A stretch of DNA of 64,000 nucleotides from positions 124,001 to 188,000 of the forward strand of contig NZ_FOFG01000005.1 of NCBI RefSeq assembly GCF_900110915.1, in the 5' to 3' direction. The DNA comes from Faunimonas pinastri. GTDB taxonomy: Bacteria > Pseudomonadota > Alphaproteobacteria > Rhizobiales > Afifellaceae. Below are positions 54,784-63,610 of this stretch, in pieces; position 1 is the first letter of the stretch, and each line of letters begins with the position of its first letter. The position numbers and the translations under genes were made by a program. Under the pieces are notes generated by a model, which saw only the letters and a list, made by a program, of their open reading frames with translations, searched no databases and had not been told where the DNA came from.

Positions 54784-55908
54784 ATGATCTCTGCCAGGCC
54801 GGAAAAGACTGTTTCGCCGGGCGCGGACCTCCTGCGGCCGGTTCGGTTCGACACGCTTCCGGGTTGGGCGGAGGACGACCACGCCGCCGCCTACAGGGCT
54901 TTTCACCGGAGCGCCGAACGCGCGGTTATCGATCCGCCCAGCACAAAGGGGCTCGGCGTCGACGGCACGGATCTTGTCGCCATTGCTCGCCGCGCCCTGC
55001 AAACCGGTCCGACCCTTCTGGCGGAACAGGCTAGAGCCTTCTTCGAGCGCTGGTTCGCGCCGTTTTCGGTCGCCGAGCCGGGTTTCGTCACCGGCTATTA
55101 CGAGCCGGAGGTCGATGCATCGGCCATCCGGACGCCGAATTTCCCCGTGCCGCTCTATTGCCGGCCGCCGGATCTGGTGAACGTTACCGACACCGATCGC
55201 CCGGCCGGTTGGGACCGGGAGATCCGCTTCGCCCGGCAGACGACGAACGGGCTGGAGATGTTCTCCGACCGGCGTGCGATCGAGGAAGGCGCTCTTGCCG
55301 GTCTCGACCTGGAGATTGCCTGGCTGCGCGATCCGGTGGATGCCTATTTCGTCCACATCCAGGGTTCCGCCCGCTTGTCCCTGCAGGATGGCCGGTTGCT
55401 GCGCGTCAGCTTCGCCGGCAAATCGGGCCACGCCTATACATCGATCGGCAAGCTGGCGATCGCACGCGGTCTGCTGCTGGAGGACAAGGCCGACAAGTCG
55501 GGGCTCGAAGCGTGGCTTCGGACCTATCCGGACCGGGCGCGCGACCTTATGCGCGAGAACCGGTCCTTCATCTTCTTCGCGGTCAACGACGGTCTTGCCC
55601 CCTCCGATGGTCCGCTCGGTGCTGCCGGCGTGTCGCTGACGCCCGGTCGGAGCTTGGCCGTGGACCGGATGCTCGGAACCTTCCATACCCCTGTCTTTGT
55701 CACCGTGTCCGGCGTCGCCGATCCGGAGCGGACGGAGAAGCCGTTCCGCCGGCTGATGATCGCACAGGATACGGGATCCGCCATCGTCGGCCCCTCGCGC
55801 GGGGATCTGTTCTTCGGCTCCGGTGACGCGGCCGGTCGGCAGGCAGGCCGCGTCCGCCATGCTGCGGAAATGGTTCTGCTCGTGCCCCGTCCGGGACCGG
55901 CCACATGA
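54784..55908 (+). CDS. mltA: Membrane-bound lytic murein transglycosylase A (MltA)
   Basis: A 374-residue peptidoglycan lytic transglycosylase. The MltA domain has FVTGYYEPEVDAS, YFVHIQGSARLSLQDG and the 3D domain end IAQDTGSAIVGPSRGDLFFGSGDAAG with catalytic-type aspartates. No signal peptide or lipobox is visible from ATG 54784, and no earlier in-frame start provides one, which is odd for an envelope enzyme. Overlaps the smr gene by ATGA. Confidence 0.9.
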   Translation: MISARPEKTVSPGADLLRPVRFDTLPGWAEDDHAAAYRAFHRSAERAVIDPPSTKGLGVDGTDLVAIARRALQTGPTLLAEQARAFFERWFAPFSVAEPGFVTGYYEPEVDASAIRTPNFPVPLYCRPPDLVNVTDTDRPAGWDREIRFARQTTNGLEMFSDRRAIEEGALAGLDLEIAWLRDPVDAYFVHIQGSARLSLQDGRLLRVSFAGKSGHAYTSIGKLAIARGLLLEDKADKSGLEAWLRTYPDRARDLMRENRSFIFFAVNDGLAPSDGPLGAAGVSLTPGRSLAVDRMLGTFHTPVFVTVSGVADPERTEKPFRRLMIAQDTGSAIVGPSRGDLFFGSGDAAGRQAGRVRHAAEMVLLVPRPGPAT

Positions 55909-56474
55909 AGCGCCGGCTGTCGAACGAGGAGCGGGAACTCTGGGACCGCGTGCGCCAGAGCGCCAAACCCCTTCTCCGGTCCGGCACCCGACGCCTGAAG
56001 CCGGCGTTGGCTGCCCCGGTGGCAGAGGTTGTTCCGGAAGCCGTCGCTGCCCGCTCCGAGAAGGTGGAAGCGGCAGCCAAACCGCCGCAAAGGCCGGTGG
56101 GAAGCAGGCCCAAGGCCTATTCGCCGCCGCTGCCCTCCATGGCGGCGTTGGAAACAAAGGCGCGCCGCCGGCTTGCACGCGGCCAGACCGGCGTCGACCG
56201 CCGCATCGACCTCCATGGCATGACGCAGGCGCAGGCTCATTCCGCGCTGATCGGTTTCCTGCATCTCGCGCGCGGCAACGGGGATCGGCTTGTGCTGGTG
56301 ATTACCGGCAAGGGCCGGGAGGACGACGCGGATCGCGGCGTGCTTCGCCGGAGCGTTCCGCATTGGCTTTCGCAGCCGGAACTGCGCAGGCTGGTGCTGG
56401 GCTTCGAGGAAGCGTCCCGGCGCCATGGCGGCGCGGGGGCGCTTTACGTTCGTTTGCGCCGGCGGAGCGACTAG
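55905..56474 (+). CDS. Smr (small MutS-related) domain protein
   Basis: A 189-residue protein with a disordered N-terminal half and a C-terminal Smr domain: RRIDLHGMTQAQAHSALIGFL and VLVITGKGRED, the LDXH-type and TGXG motifs linked to DNA or RNA nicking. Translationally coupled to mltA. Its TAG stop and that of the convergent acyltransferase gene share one CTAG. Confidence 0.9.
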   Translation: MKRRLSNEERELWDRVRQSAKPLLRSGTRRLKPALAAPVAEVVPEAVAARSEKVEAAAKPPQRPVGSRPKAYSPPLPSMAALETKARRRLARGQTGVDRRIDLHGMTQAQAHSALIGFLHLARGNGDRLVLVITGKGREDDADRGVLRRSVPHWLSQPELRRLVLGFEEASRRHGGAGALYVRLRRRSD

Positions 56475-57421
56475 CTGGCGTAGCGCCCGTTGCCGCCGCC
56501 GTAATAATTGACGTAACGGGCATTCATCGCGGAAACCGGCATGATGATCATGACGTCGGTCGTGCCGAACTGGTGATCCACGACGGCGCCATCGCCGATA
56601 TAGGCGCCGATGCGGAGATAACCCTTGATCAGCGGCGGCAACGCTCGCATCGCCTGCTTCATGTCGATCGCCTCGGCCGGCATGCGGTTCATATCGACAT
56701 AAAGGTGGTCGTGGGCACGAACGTCCCAGGCCTCCGGCGGCCGGGCATTGTGATGCAGGAAGCTCAGGGGCAAGGCGAGCTTGTCCGGATCGGTGCCTTC
56801 CAGGCTGGCGCAGCCGATCATCACGTCCACGCCGTGCATCAGCACGTAAGCCCAGATGCCGTGCCACAGGAGTTCCACCGTCCGCTTGTCGCGGTACGGC
56901 TTCAACACGCAGGAGCGGCCGAGTTCCAGGAAGTTCAGGTGGTCGTGACGCTCCAGAAGCGGGCTGATGTCGTATTCACCGGCGGTGTAGAAGCCGCCAT
57001 TCGCCTCCGCGATCTCCTGACGCAACATGCGGTACGTGCCGACGATGCCGGCTTTGTTGCGCATGAAAGGTCGCTTCGGGGCGGATTGGTCGACCACCAG
57101 CAGATGATCGCAGATGAGGTCGAAGGGATCGACGTCACGGCGAATCAGTTCCGCCTCGGGGGAGGCGATCGCGGACATTTCCTCGTAAAAGACATTGTAG
57201 CGCAGCGCCTGCGACCGCCGGACTTCGGCGGCGGTACGGGCCAGCCGAACTTCGAGATCGCCAATATGGCCGAGCGCGGCGAGATGCTGGTTGGCACGCC
57301 ACGGCGCGCGATTTCCGCGCCTGAAAGGCCGAATGCCGAAACCGGGCCTGTCGATCATGCCCGGCGTAAAGCGCCGGACCAGATGTCGGGGAGACAGGCG
57401 GGCAAGTTCCATCTTAGTCAT
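56471..57421 (-). CDS. olsB: GNAT-fold acyltransferase, OlsB/hemolysin-like
   Basis: A 316-residue protein of the hemolysin-like acyltransferase family that includes OlsB, which makes lyso-ornithine lipid from ornithine and 3-hydroxyacyl-ACP. Features: LEVRLARTAAEVRRSQALRYNVFYEEMSA, DPFDLICDHLLVVD, GTYRMLRQE, FLELGRSCVLKPYRDKRTVELLWHGIWAYV and GCASLEGTDPDKLALPLSFLH. The name is tentative; no olsA lies next to it. Confidence 0.7.
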   Translation of the reverse strand: MTKMELARLSPRHLVRRFTPGMIDRPGFGIRPFRRGNRAPWRANQHLAALGHIGDLEVRLARTAAEVRRSQALRYNVFYEEMSAIASPEAELIRRDVDPFDLICDHLLVVDQSAPKRPFMRNKAGIVGTYRMLRQEIAEANGGFYTAGEYDISPLLERHDHLNFLELGRSCVLKPYRDKRTVELLWHGIWAYVLMHGVDVMIGCASLEGTDPDKLALPLSFLHHNARPPEAWDVRAHDHLYVDMNRMPAEAIDMKQAMRALPPLIKGYLRIGAYIGDGAVVDHQFGTTDVMIIMPVSAMNARYVNYYGGGNGRYAS

Positions 57422-57500
57422 CTCCGGACGATTTCCCTCCGTCGGATGGGAACTCCTTTACATCATCCGCGTTTGCAAACCTAGCATGACAAAGGAGGCG

Positions 57501-59033
57501 CTACGCGAGCGCCCTTTCGGCTGACGTCATGCGGTATCCCAGAGCCTCCGCGATATGCACCCGTCCGACCGATGGAAGCCCGTCGAGATCGGCGAGCGTG
57601 CGCGCGACCTTCAGAATGCGATGATAACCCCGGGCCGATAGCTTCATGCTTTCGGCGGCATCCGCCAGCAGGCGTCCGCCGGCCGCGTCCGGTTGCGCGA
57701 CCTTCTCGATCAGATCCGGCGTCGCCTGCGCATTGCAGCGGATATCCGGCATGTCGAGCGCGGCGTATCGGGCGGTCTGGACCGCGCGCGCGACGGCCAC
57801 TCGCTCCGCCACTTCCGCGCTGGTTTCGCCGATGGACGGACGGATCAGGTCTACCGCCGTGACCGCCGGCACCTCGATACGGATATCGATGCGGTCGAGG
57901 AACGGACCGGAAATCCGCCCCTGGTAATCGGAAGCGCAGCGCGCCCCCCGGGCGCAGCTGTGGCCCGGCTCGCCGGCGCGACCGCACTTGCAGGGGTTCA
58001 TCGCGGCGATCAGCTGGAACTTGGCGGGATACGACACGCGATGATTCGCCCGCGCGATGACGGCCTCGCCAGTTTCCAGCGGCTGGCGCAGCGAATCCAG
58101 AACCGCCGGCGCGAACTCCGGCAATTCGTCCAAAAAGAGCACGCCGTGATGGGCGAGCGACACTTCGCCCGGGCGCGCCCGAAGCCCACCACCCACCAGC
58201 GCCGCCATGGAGGCGGAATGGTGGGGCGCGCGGAACGGACGCCGGTCGGACAACCGCCCCTCCGACAGGGCACCGGCAATGGAAGCCACCATGGAAACTT
58301 CGAGCAGCTCGCGCGGCACGAGCGGCGGAAGGATGGAGGGCAGGCGGCTCGCCAGCATGGATTTGCCGGCGCCCGGCGGCCCCATCATCAGCATGTTATG
58401 GCCGCCGGCGGCCGCGATCTCCAGCGCCCGCTTGGCGCTTTCCTGTCCCTTGATGTCGCGCATGTCGGGCAGGCCGGAGGCCGGTTCGCGGAGCGCCGGA
58501 GCCGGACGGGACAGCAGCTGCGTGCCGCGGAAATGATTGGCGAGGCCTATAAGGTTCTCGGGCGCGAGGATCGACATGTCGCCGCTGGCCCAGGCCGCTT
58601 CCGCGCCGCAGGCGGCCGGGCAGATCAGCCCCTTGCCCAGTCCGTTGGCGCCGATCGCCGCTGGCAGGACGCCGGCGACCTCGGTGATCCGGCCATCAAG
58701 CGCCAGTTCGCCCAGCACCACCTGATCGGCAACCGCATCGGCCCCGACCGCACCCATCGCGACCATGACGCCCAGCGCGATCGGCAGGTCGTAATGGCTG
58801 CCTTCCTTGGGCAGGTCCGCCGGGGCGAGATTCACGGTGATGCGCTTGGGGGGCAGGGCCAGCCCGGAGGCATGCAGCGCCGCATGGACGCGCTCCCGGC
58901 TTTCCGCCACGGCCTTGTCGGCCAGACCCACGATGTTGAAGACCGGCTTGCCCGGCGCGATCAGCACCTGCACGTCCACCGGGATAGCCTCGATGCCCTG
59001 AAAGGCGACCGTCGTAACTCTCGCGACCATCAC
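57501..59033 (-). CDS. comM: YifB/ComM family Mg-chelatase-like AAA ATPase
   Basis: A 510-residue protein. The N-terminal Lon-protease-like domain (about residues 1-170) is followed by the AAA core with Walker A GPPGAGKSM and sensor regions (RPFRAPHHSASMAALVGGG, HHGVLFLDELPEF, LIAAMNPCKCG). The C-terminal Mg-chelatase lid ends RGYHRILKVARTLADL. ComM acts as a branch-migration helicase in transformation in other bacteria. It lies alone between olsB-like and gshB on the same strand. Confidence 0.92.
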   Translation of the reverse strand: MMVARVTTVAFQGIEAIPVDVQVLIAPGKPVFNIVGLADKAVAESRERVHAALHASGLALPPKRITVNLAPADLPKEGSHYDLPIALGVMVAMGAVGADAVADQVVLGELALDGRITEVAGVLPAAIGANGLGKGLICPAACGAEAAWASGDMSILAPENLIGLANHFRGTQLLSRPAPALREPASGLPDMRDIKGQESAKRALEIAAAGGHNMLMMGPPGAGKSMLASRLPSILPPLVPRELLEVSMVASIAGALSEGRLSDRRPFRAPHHSASMAALVGGGLRARPGEVSLAHHGVLFLDELPEFAPAVLDSLRQPLETGEAVIARANHRVSYPAKFQLIAAMNPCKCGRAGEPGHSCARGARCASDYQGRISGPFLDRIDIRIEVPAVTAVDLIRPSIGETSAEVAERVAVARAVQTARYAALDMPDIRCNAQATPDLIEKVAQPDAAGGRLLADAAESMKLSARGYHRILKVARTLADLDGLPSVGRVHIAEALGYRMTSAERALA

Positions 59034-59112
59034 GCCCCCGCGCGGTCTCCCCTGATGAAGGAGAACGTAGAGGGAACTCTCGCAACAGGCAAGAACAGAA
59101 AGGAAACGCGGT

Positions 59113-60057
59113 TCAGATCCCGCGCTTCTCCTCGATCACGTCCCAGAGCATGGCCGAAATATCCGGCCCGCCGAAGCGGCGCACCTCGCGCACGCCCGTG
59201 GGGGAGGTCACGTTGATCTCCGTCATCACGCCGCCGATGATGTCGATGCCGACCAGCAGGAAGCCGCGCTTCTTCAGCTCCGGCCCGATGCGCTCGCAGA
59301 TCTCGCGATCGCGGTCCGTCAGCTCCGAGGCGACCGCCTGGCCCCCGGCATGCATGTTGGAGCGGGCGTCGCCCTCGGCCGGCACGCGGTTGATGGCGGC
59401 GACGCCTTCGCCGTTGACGAGGATCACGCGCTTGTCGCCCTGGCGCACGGCCGGGAGATAGCGCTGCACGACAAGCGGCTCGCGCGAGTGGAGCGTGAAC
59501 ATTTCCAGCAGCGAGGACATGTTCTCGTCGCCTTCCCGGATGCGGAAGACGCCGGCGCCACCATTGCCGTAGAGCGGCTTCAGGATGATGTCGCCGAACT
59601 CGGCGCGGAATTCGCGGATCGTCTGAGGATCGGCGGTGATCAGCGTTTCCGGCATCAGATCGGGGAAGAGGGTGACGAAGATCTTCTCCGGGGCGTTCCG
59701 CACTTCGGCCGGGTCGTTGACCACCAGCGTCTTCGGGTGGATGCGCTCCAGCATGTGGGTGGCGGAAATGTAGCCCATGTCGAAGGGCGGATCCTGCCGC
59801 ATCAGCACCACGTCGGCCTCCGACAGGTCCATGGAGTGCATCGGGCCGAGTTCGAAGTGCCTGCCGACCTCGTCGGTGACCACGACCGGCTCGACGCGGG
59901 CGGAAACGACGCCGTTGCGCATGGCCAGCGTGTTGGTCGTGTAATGCAGCAGTTCGTGGCCGCGCAGCTGGGCTTCCAGCATCAGCGCGAAGGTCGTATC
60001 GCCGCGAATGCTGATGCCGGAAATATGGTCCATCTGGACCGCAACCTTGAGTGCCAT
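59113..60057 (-). CDS. gshB: Glutathione synthetase
   Basis: A 314-residue ATP-grasp ligase joining gamma-glutamylcysteine and glycine. It opens [27 protein letters not shown] and has [36 protein letters not shown] and [25 protein letters not shown] 60057 matches the usual start; longer in-frame sequence upstream is unlike the family. Confidence 0.95.
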   Translation of the reverse strand: MALKVAVQMDHISGISIRGDTTFALMLEAQLRGHELLHYTTNTLAMRNGVVSARVEPVVVTDEVGRHFELGPMHSMDLSEADVVLMRQDPPFDMGYISATHMLERIHPKTLVVNDPAEVRNAPEKIFVTLFPDLMPETLITADPQTIREFRAEFGDIILKPLYGNGGAGVFRIREGDENMSSLLEMFTLHSREPLVVQRYLPAVRQGDKRVILVNGEGVAAINRVPAEGDARSNMHAGGQAVASELTDRDREICERIGPELKKRGFLLVGIDIIGGVMTEINVTSPTGVREVRRFGGPDISAMLWDVIEEKRGI

Positions 60058-60238
60058 GCCTGCCTCGTCCGAACCTGCGGGAACGACCGGAGCGCTGCGG
60101 CCCGGCCTTCGTGTCGCGGAAGGGTTAAACGCACCGCTCCGGCTAGGCAATCACCCCGAGCCAATCGCCCTCCAGGCATAGCCCCGAAGCCTTCGCCCCA
60201 AGCTGTCCCCCCAAGCCGTCTCCGAAGAGCAATAGGCG

Positions 60239-60607
60239 TCAGGCGAAAGCGTTGCGGAGGTGGACGGGCAGGCGCCAGGGCACGATGAGCACCATGTCGA
60301 AGCGAAGCGACAGGTTGGCTGCGCGAGGATGGCGCGCCAGCCAGAGGTCGGCGGCCGCGCCGATGCGTCGTTCGGCCGTCCGGTCCACCGCCTCCAGGGC
60401 TTGCGTCACCGTGGGACGCGCCTTCACCTCGACGAAGACGATCGTCCGGCCGCGGCGGGCCACGAGATCGATCTCGCCGGAGGGTGTGCGATAGCGCCGG
60501 GCGAGAAGCTTGTACCCCTTGGCCGCAAGAAAGACGGCGGCGATCAGCTCGGCGGCGTGTCCCTTGCGGTAGGCGGCGCCGCGTCTCGTTCGGCCCGGAT
60601 CAGGCAT
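60239..60607 (-). CDS. yraN: YraN/UPF0102 family endonuclease-like protein
   Basis: A 122-residue Holliday-junction-resolvase-like protein: GHAAELIAAVFLAAKGYKLLARRYRTPSGEIDLVARRGRTIVFVEVKAR holds the conserved E-D-ExK nuclease residues. Function unproven. Its ATG overlaps the rsmI stop by 8 bases, so the two are coupled. gshB follows 181 bases downstream. Confidence 0.92.
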   Translation of the reverse strand: MPDPGRTRRGAAYRKGHAAELIAAVFLAAKGYKLLARRYRTPSGEIDLVARRGRTIVFVEVKARPTVTQALEAVDRTAERRIGAAADLWLARHPRAANLSLRFDMVLIVPWRLPVHLRNAFA

Positions 60608-61529
60608 CGCCGGACGACTTCAGGGCGAGGGCACGCTGGTAGAGATCGCGGCGCGATAGGCCCGTCTTCTCCGCGACCTTATCGGCGGCGTCGCGAACCC
60701 GCATGGTCGCGAGCGCTTCACGCAGCATTGCGTCCATGTCGTCCCCGGCGATCTCGGCCCGCTCGGAGGAAGGCGGCGCGATGAGCACGACGATCTCGCC
60801 TCTCGCGGGCCCGTCGGCATAACGTTCGGCGAGGACGGACAGCGTGCCGCGATCGAAAGTCTCGTGCAGCTTGGTCATTTCGCGGCACACCACGGCCTCG
60901 CGGTCCGGCCCGAGCTCGGCCACGGCATCGGCGAGCAACGCGCCGACGCGGTTCGGCGATTCCAGCAGCACCAGCGTGGCGGGCACCTTGCCCAGTTCGG
61001 CGAGGCGGCTTCGGCGCGCCTTCTCCTTGTTGGGCAGGAAACCGGCGAAGAGAAAAGCGTCGGTCGGCAAGCCGCCGGCGGAGAGCGCCGTCAGCACGGA
61101 AGAGGCGCCTGGAATGGGGACCACCTTGTGCCCGGCGGCCAGGACCTCCTTCACCAGCGGATAACCGGGGTCGGAAACCAGCGGGGTGCCGGCGTCGGAG
61201 ACAAGCGCGACGGCCTTGCCCTGGCCGAGGCGCTCGACGATGCGCTCCGCCACGCGCGGGCCGCTATGGTCGTGAAAGGCGGTGGTTTCCGCCTGGATGC
61301 CGTAGCGCTGCAGGAGCTTGCGGGTGACGCGCGTATCCTCGCAGGCGACGAGATCGGCTCCGGCGAGCGTATCCAGCGCGCGGATCGTGATATCGGCGAG
61401 GTGACCCACGGGCGTCGCCACGATGTAAAGCGCGGGCTCCAGCGACGGGGCCGAGAGCGCCTGGCCCCGGATGAAATAATCGCGCCCGCTCCGCTCGTGC
61501 GCTTCGGGCATCTCGTTTTCGGTTTTCAT
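60600..61529 (-). CDS. rsmI: 16S rRNA (cytidine-2'-O) methyltransferase RsmI
   Basis: A 309-residue tetrapyrrole-methylase-fold enzyme modifying C1402 of 16S rRNA. Motifs are LYIVATPVGHLADITIRALDTL, DLVACEDTRVTRKLLQRYGI, VALVSDAGTPLVSDPGYPLV and VPIPGASSVLTALSAGGLPTDAFLFAGFLP. Divergent from the LpoA-like lipoprotein gene, the common rsmI-lpoA-yraN arrangement. Confidence 0.95.
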   Translation of the reverse strand: MKTENEMPEAHERSGRDYFIRGQALSAPSLEPALYIVATPVGHLADITIRALDTLAGADLVACEDTRVTRKLLQRYGIQAETTAFHDHSGPRVAERIVERLGQGKAVALVSDAGTPLVSDPGYPLVKEVLAAGHKVVPIPGASSVLTALSAGGLPTDAFLFAGFLPNKEKARRSRLAELGKVPATLVLLESPNRVGALLADAVAELGPDREAVVCREMTKLHETFDRGTLSVLAERYADGPARGEIVVLIAPPSSERAEIAGDDMDAMLREALATMRVRDAADKVAEKTGLSRRDLYQRALALKSSGDA

Positions 61530-61624
61530 CCCGGCACCATGCTCCGGCTTGCCGCTCCGGGCAATTCTCCATAGGTTTTGTCGAGGCGCGAATATGCCTG
61601 CTCGAATGAATCCGGGAGAGCGAA

Positions 61625-62845
61625 TTGAGCATCAGGGCAGTCCAGCAGGCCGGACGCAAGCGAGGCGGCGCATTCTTGACGCTGGCGGCTGCCTTGCTGC
61701 TTGCCGCCTGCACGCAGAGCCGGCCGACGCCTCCGCCCGTGGCGGCGTTGCCGACAACCGTGGCACCCACGGCTTCCGCAGGGGCGGATGTTGCACGTGA
61801 AACACTGGGCTCCGGCGATGTGCACGTCGCCATGCTCCTGCCGAAGAGGGGCAGCGGCAATGCGGCCGCAACCGGCACGGCATTCCGCAACGCCGCCGAT
61901 CTCGCGATGCGGGATTTCCCGAACAGCGGCATCCAGCTCACCATCTACGACGATGGCGGAACGGCGCTGGGCGCCTCCGCCGCCATGGATGCGGCGCTGG
62001 CGGATCACTCCGGCATCGTGCTGGGACCGGTCTTCGGGGCGTCCGTGCCGACGGTGGCGGCCAAGGCGCGCACGGCCGGAGTGCCGGTCGTTGCCTTTTC
62101 TTCCGACGCCAGCGTGGCGGGGCAGGGCGTTTATCTGCTGAGCTTCCTGCCGTCGGAGGACATCCGCCGAATCGTCACCTACGCCGCCAGCCAGGGAAAG
62201 AAATCCTTCGCCGCGCTGCTGCCGAGCTCCGCCTATGGTTCGGTCGTGGAAGCGGCGCTGCGGCAGACGGCCGGCAATGTCGGCGCCCGCGTGATCGCCA
62301 TCGACCATTACAGCCCCGATGGGTCCGACCTGCAGGCCAAGGCGCAGGCGATGGCCGCCCAGGCCTCGCAATACGACGCGCTGCTGATCCCGGACAGCGG
62401 CGACTTCGCCCCCCGGATCGCGAGCGTGCTGGCAAATGCGGGCGTGCGGCCGGGGCAGGTTCAGCTTCTCGGCAGCGGCCAGTGGGACGATCCGCGCGTC
62501 CTCAGCAACGCGGCGCTCGCGGGTGCGTGGTATCCCGCGCCCACCAAGCAGGGCTTCGAGACCTTCGCCTCGAAATACCAGGCCGCCTTCGGCTCCCAGC
62601 CGCCGCGTAACGCGACGCTCGCTTATGACGGGACGGTGCTTGCCGCCGGTCTCGTCCGCCGCTTCGGCCCGGATCATTTCGACAGCACGACGCTCACCAA
62701 TCCCAACGGCTTCGTCGGAGTGGATGGCGTGTTCCGCTTCGTGAACGGTGGCACGACGGAGCGGGCGCTGGCGATCTATCAGGTGACGGGCACGGGATCG
62801 CAGGTGGTCTCGCCCGCGGCACGAGGCTTCGGCGGCAATAGCTGA
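61625..62845 (+). CDS. Penicillin-binding protein activator, LpoA-like lipoprotein
   Basis: A 406-residue lipoprotein starting at TTG 61625 with GGGAGAG upstream. The signal sequence GAFLTLAAALLLAAC has its lipobox Cys near residue 29, followed by a Pro/Ala linker and a periplasmic-binding-protein type I fold (VHVAMLLPKRGSGNAAATGTAFRNAADLAM, ALADHSGIVLGPVFGASV, YDALLIPDSGDF). Comparable to LpoA C-terminal domains that stimulate PBP1; the E. coli TPR domain is absent. A near-consensus parS lies within it at 61789-61804. Confidence 0.85.
   Translation: MSIRAVQQAGRKRGGAFLTLAAALLLAACTQSRPTPPPVAALPTTVAPTASAGADVARETLGSGDVHVAMLLPKRGSGNAAATGTAFRNAADLAMRDFPNSGIQLTIYDDGGTALGASAAMDAALADHSGIVLGPVFGASVPTVAAKARTAGVPVVAFSSDASVAGQGVYLLSFLPSEDIRRIVTYAASQGKKSFAALLPSSAYGSVVEAALRQTAGNVGARVIAIDHYSPDGSDLQAKAQAMAAQASQYDALLIPDSGDFAPRIASVLANAGVRPGQVQLLGSGQWDDPRVLSNAALAGAWYPAPTKQGFETFASKYQAAFGSQPPRNATLAYDGTVLAAGLVRRFGPDHFDSTTLTNPNGFVGVDGVFRFVNGGTTERALAIYQVTGTGSQVVSPAARGFGGNS
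61789..61804. promoter_or_regulatory. parS-like site, one mismatch, inside the lpoA-like gene
   Basis: TGTTGCACGTGAAACA differs from the parS consensus TGTTTCACGTGAAACA at one position. It lies about 12.7 kb from the candidate origin on the side opposite the perfect parS. Confidence 0.7.
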
Positions 62846-62864
62846 GCGGCCCCTGCCGGGCCGC
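62846..62864 (+). terminator. Hairpin after the lpoA-like gene
   Basis: A perfect 7-bp stem GCGGCCC / GGGCCGC with loop CTGCC starts one base after the stop codon. No T-run follows, because the insertion sequence starts 4 bases later and may have displaced it. Confidence 0.5.
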
Positions 62865-62867
62865 CAC

Positions 62868-63586
62868 CTAGGCTGTAGACTCATAAGCGCGGAGCCATAG
62901 TCGCATTGAGGCGAGCTGGACCATAGCGAGGAAGTTGGCGGCGAGCTTGTCGTAGCGGGTTGCGACACGGCGGAAGTGCTTCAGCTTGGAGAAGAACCGC
63001 TCGATCAGGTTGCGTTCGCGGTATAGCCGCTTGCTGAAGCACGGCTTCCAGCGCCGATTGCTTTTGGGCGGGATGTTGGGCGTGGCACCCTGGTCTTGGA
63101 TCAGCTCGCGGATGCGGTCGGCGTCGTAAGCCTTGTCCGCAAGCACGATGGTGCGCGGGCCAAGGTGATCGAGCAGGCTGTCTACGATCTGACCGTCGTG
63201 CGTCTGCCCTGCGGGGAGGGCGAGCCGGACCGGGAGGCCCTGCGCATCGACGACGACGTGGATCTTGGTCGTGAGCCCGCCTCGGCTTCGACCGAGACAA
63301 TGATCTGGACCCCCCTTTTTGCCGTCGCAGCCTGCTGGTGCGCGCGGATAGCGTTCATCAGCCGGTCCCACACGCCCGCCTTCCGCCATCGCACGAAGCG
63401 GTTATAGCAGGTGGTGCGGGGGCCGTAGCGATCAGGCAGGTCGCGCCACGGCGCACCTGATCGCAGCACCCAGAAGATGCCATTCAGCACTCGGCGATCA
63501 TCGACGCGCGGCACGCCCCGCGGTTTGTTGGGCAAGAGCGGCGCGATCACGCGCCATTCGAAGTCGGTCAGATCATATCGGCTCAT
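62868..63586 (-). CDS. IS5-family transposase, probable -1 programmed frameshift
   Basis: The first frame (ATG 63586) has MSRYDLTDFEWRVIAPLLPN, VDDRRVLNGIFWVLRSGAPWRDLPDRYGPRTTCYNRFVRW. The shift occurs at AAAAAGGGGGG near 63315. The -1 frame continues GRSRGGLTTKIHVVVDAQGLP, VLADKAYDADRI and RNLIERFFSKLKHFRRVATRYDK, ending YESTA before the TAG of the boundary CTAG. The Asp residue normally preceding the shift (MIDST-type motif) is not seen: the N-terminal part runs from RLMNAIRAHQQAATAKRG, so this copy seems to have a deletion there and may be inactive. Confidence 0.75.
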
Positions 63587-63610
63587 GCCGACGCTGAATC
63601 ACGTCTGGGC
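62868..63610 (-). mobile_element. IS5-family insertion sequence, right end diverged
   Basis: The left end reads CTAG-GCTGTAGACTCAT, as in the other copies. The right end is probably ATCACGTCTGGGC (to about 63610), whose reverse complement GCCCAGACGTGAT pairs poorly with the left end. No CTAG follows it, so the right boundary is uncertain, or the end has been altered. It carries a transposase split over two frames. Confidence 0.75.
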
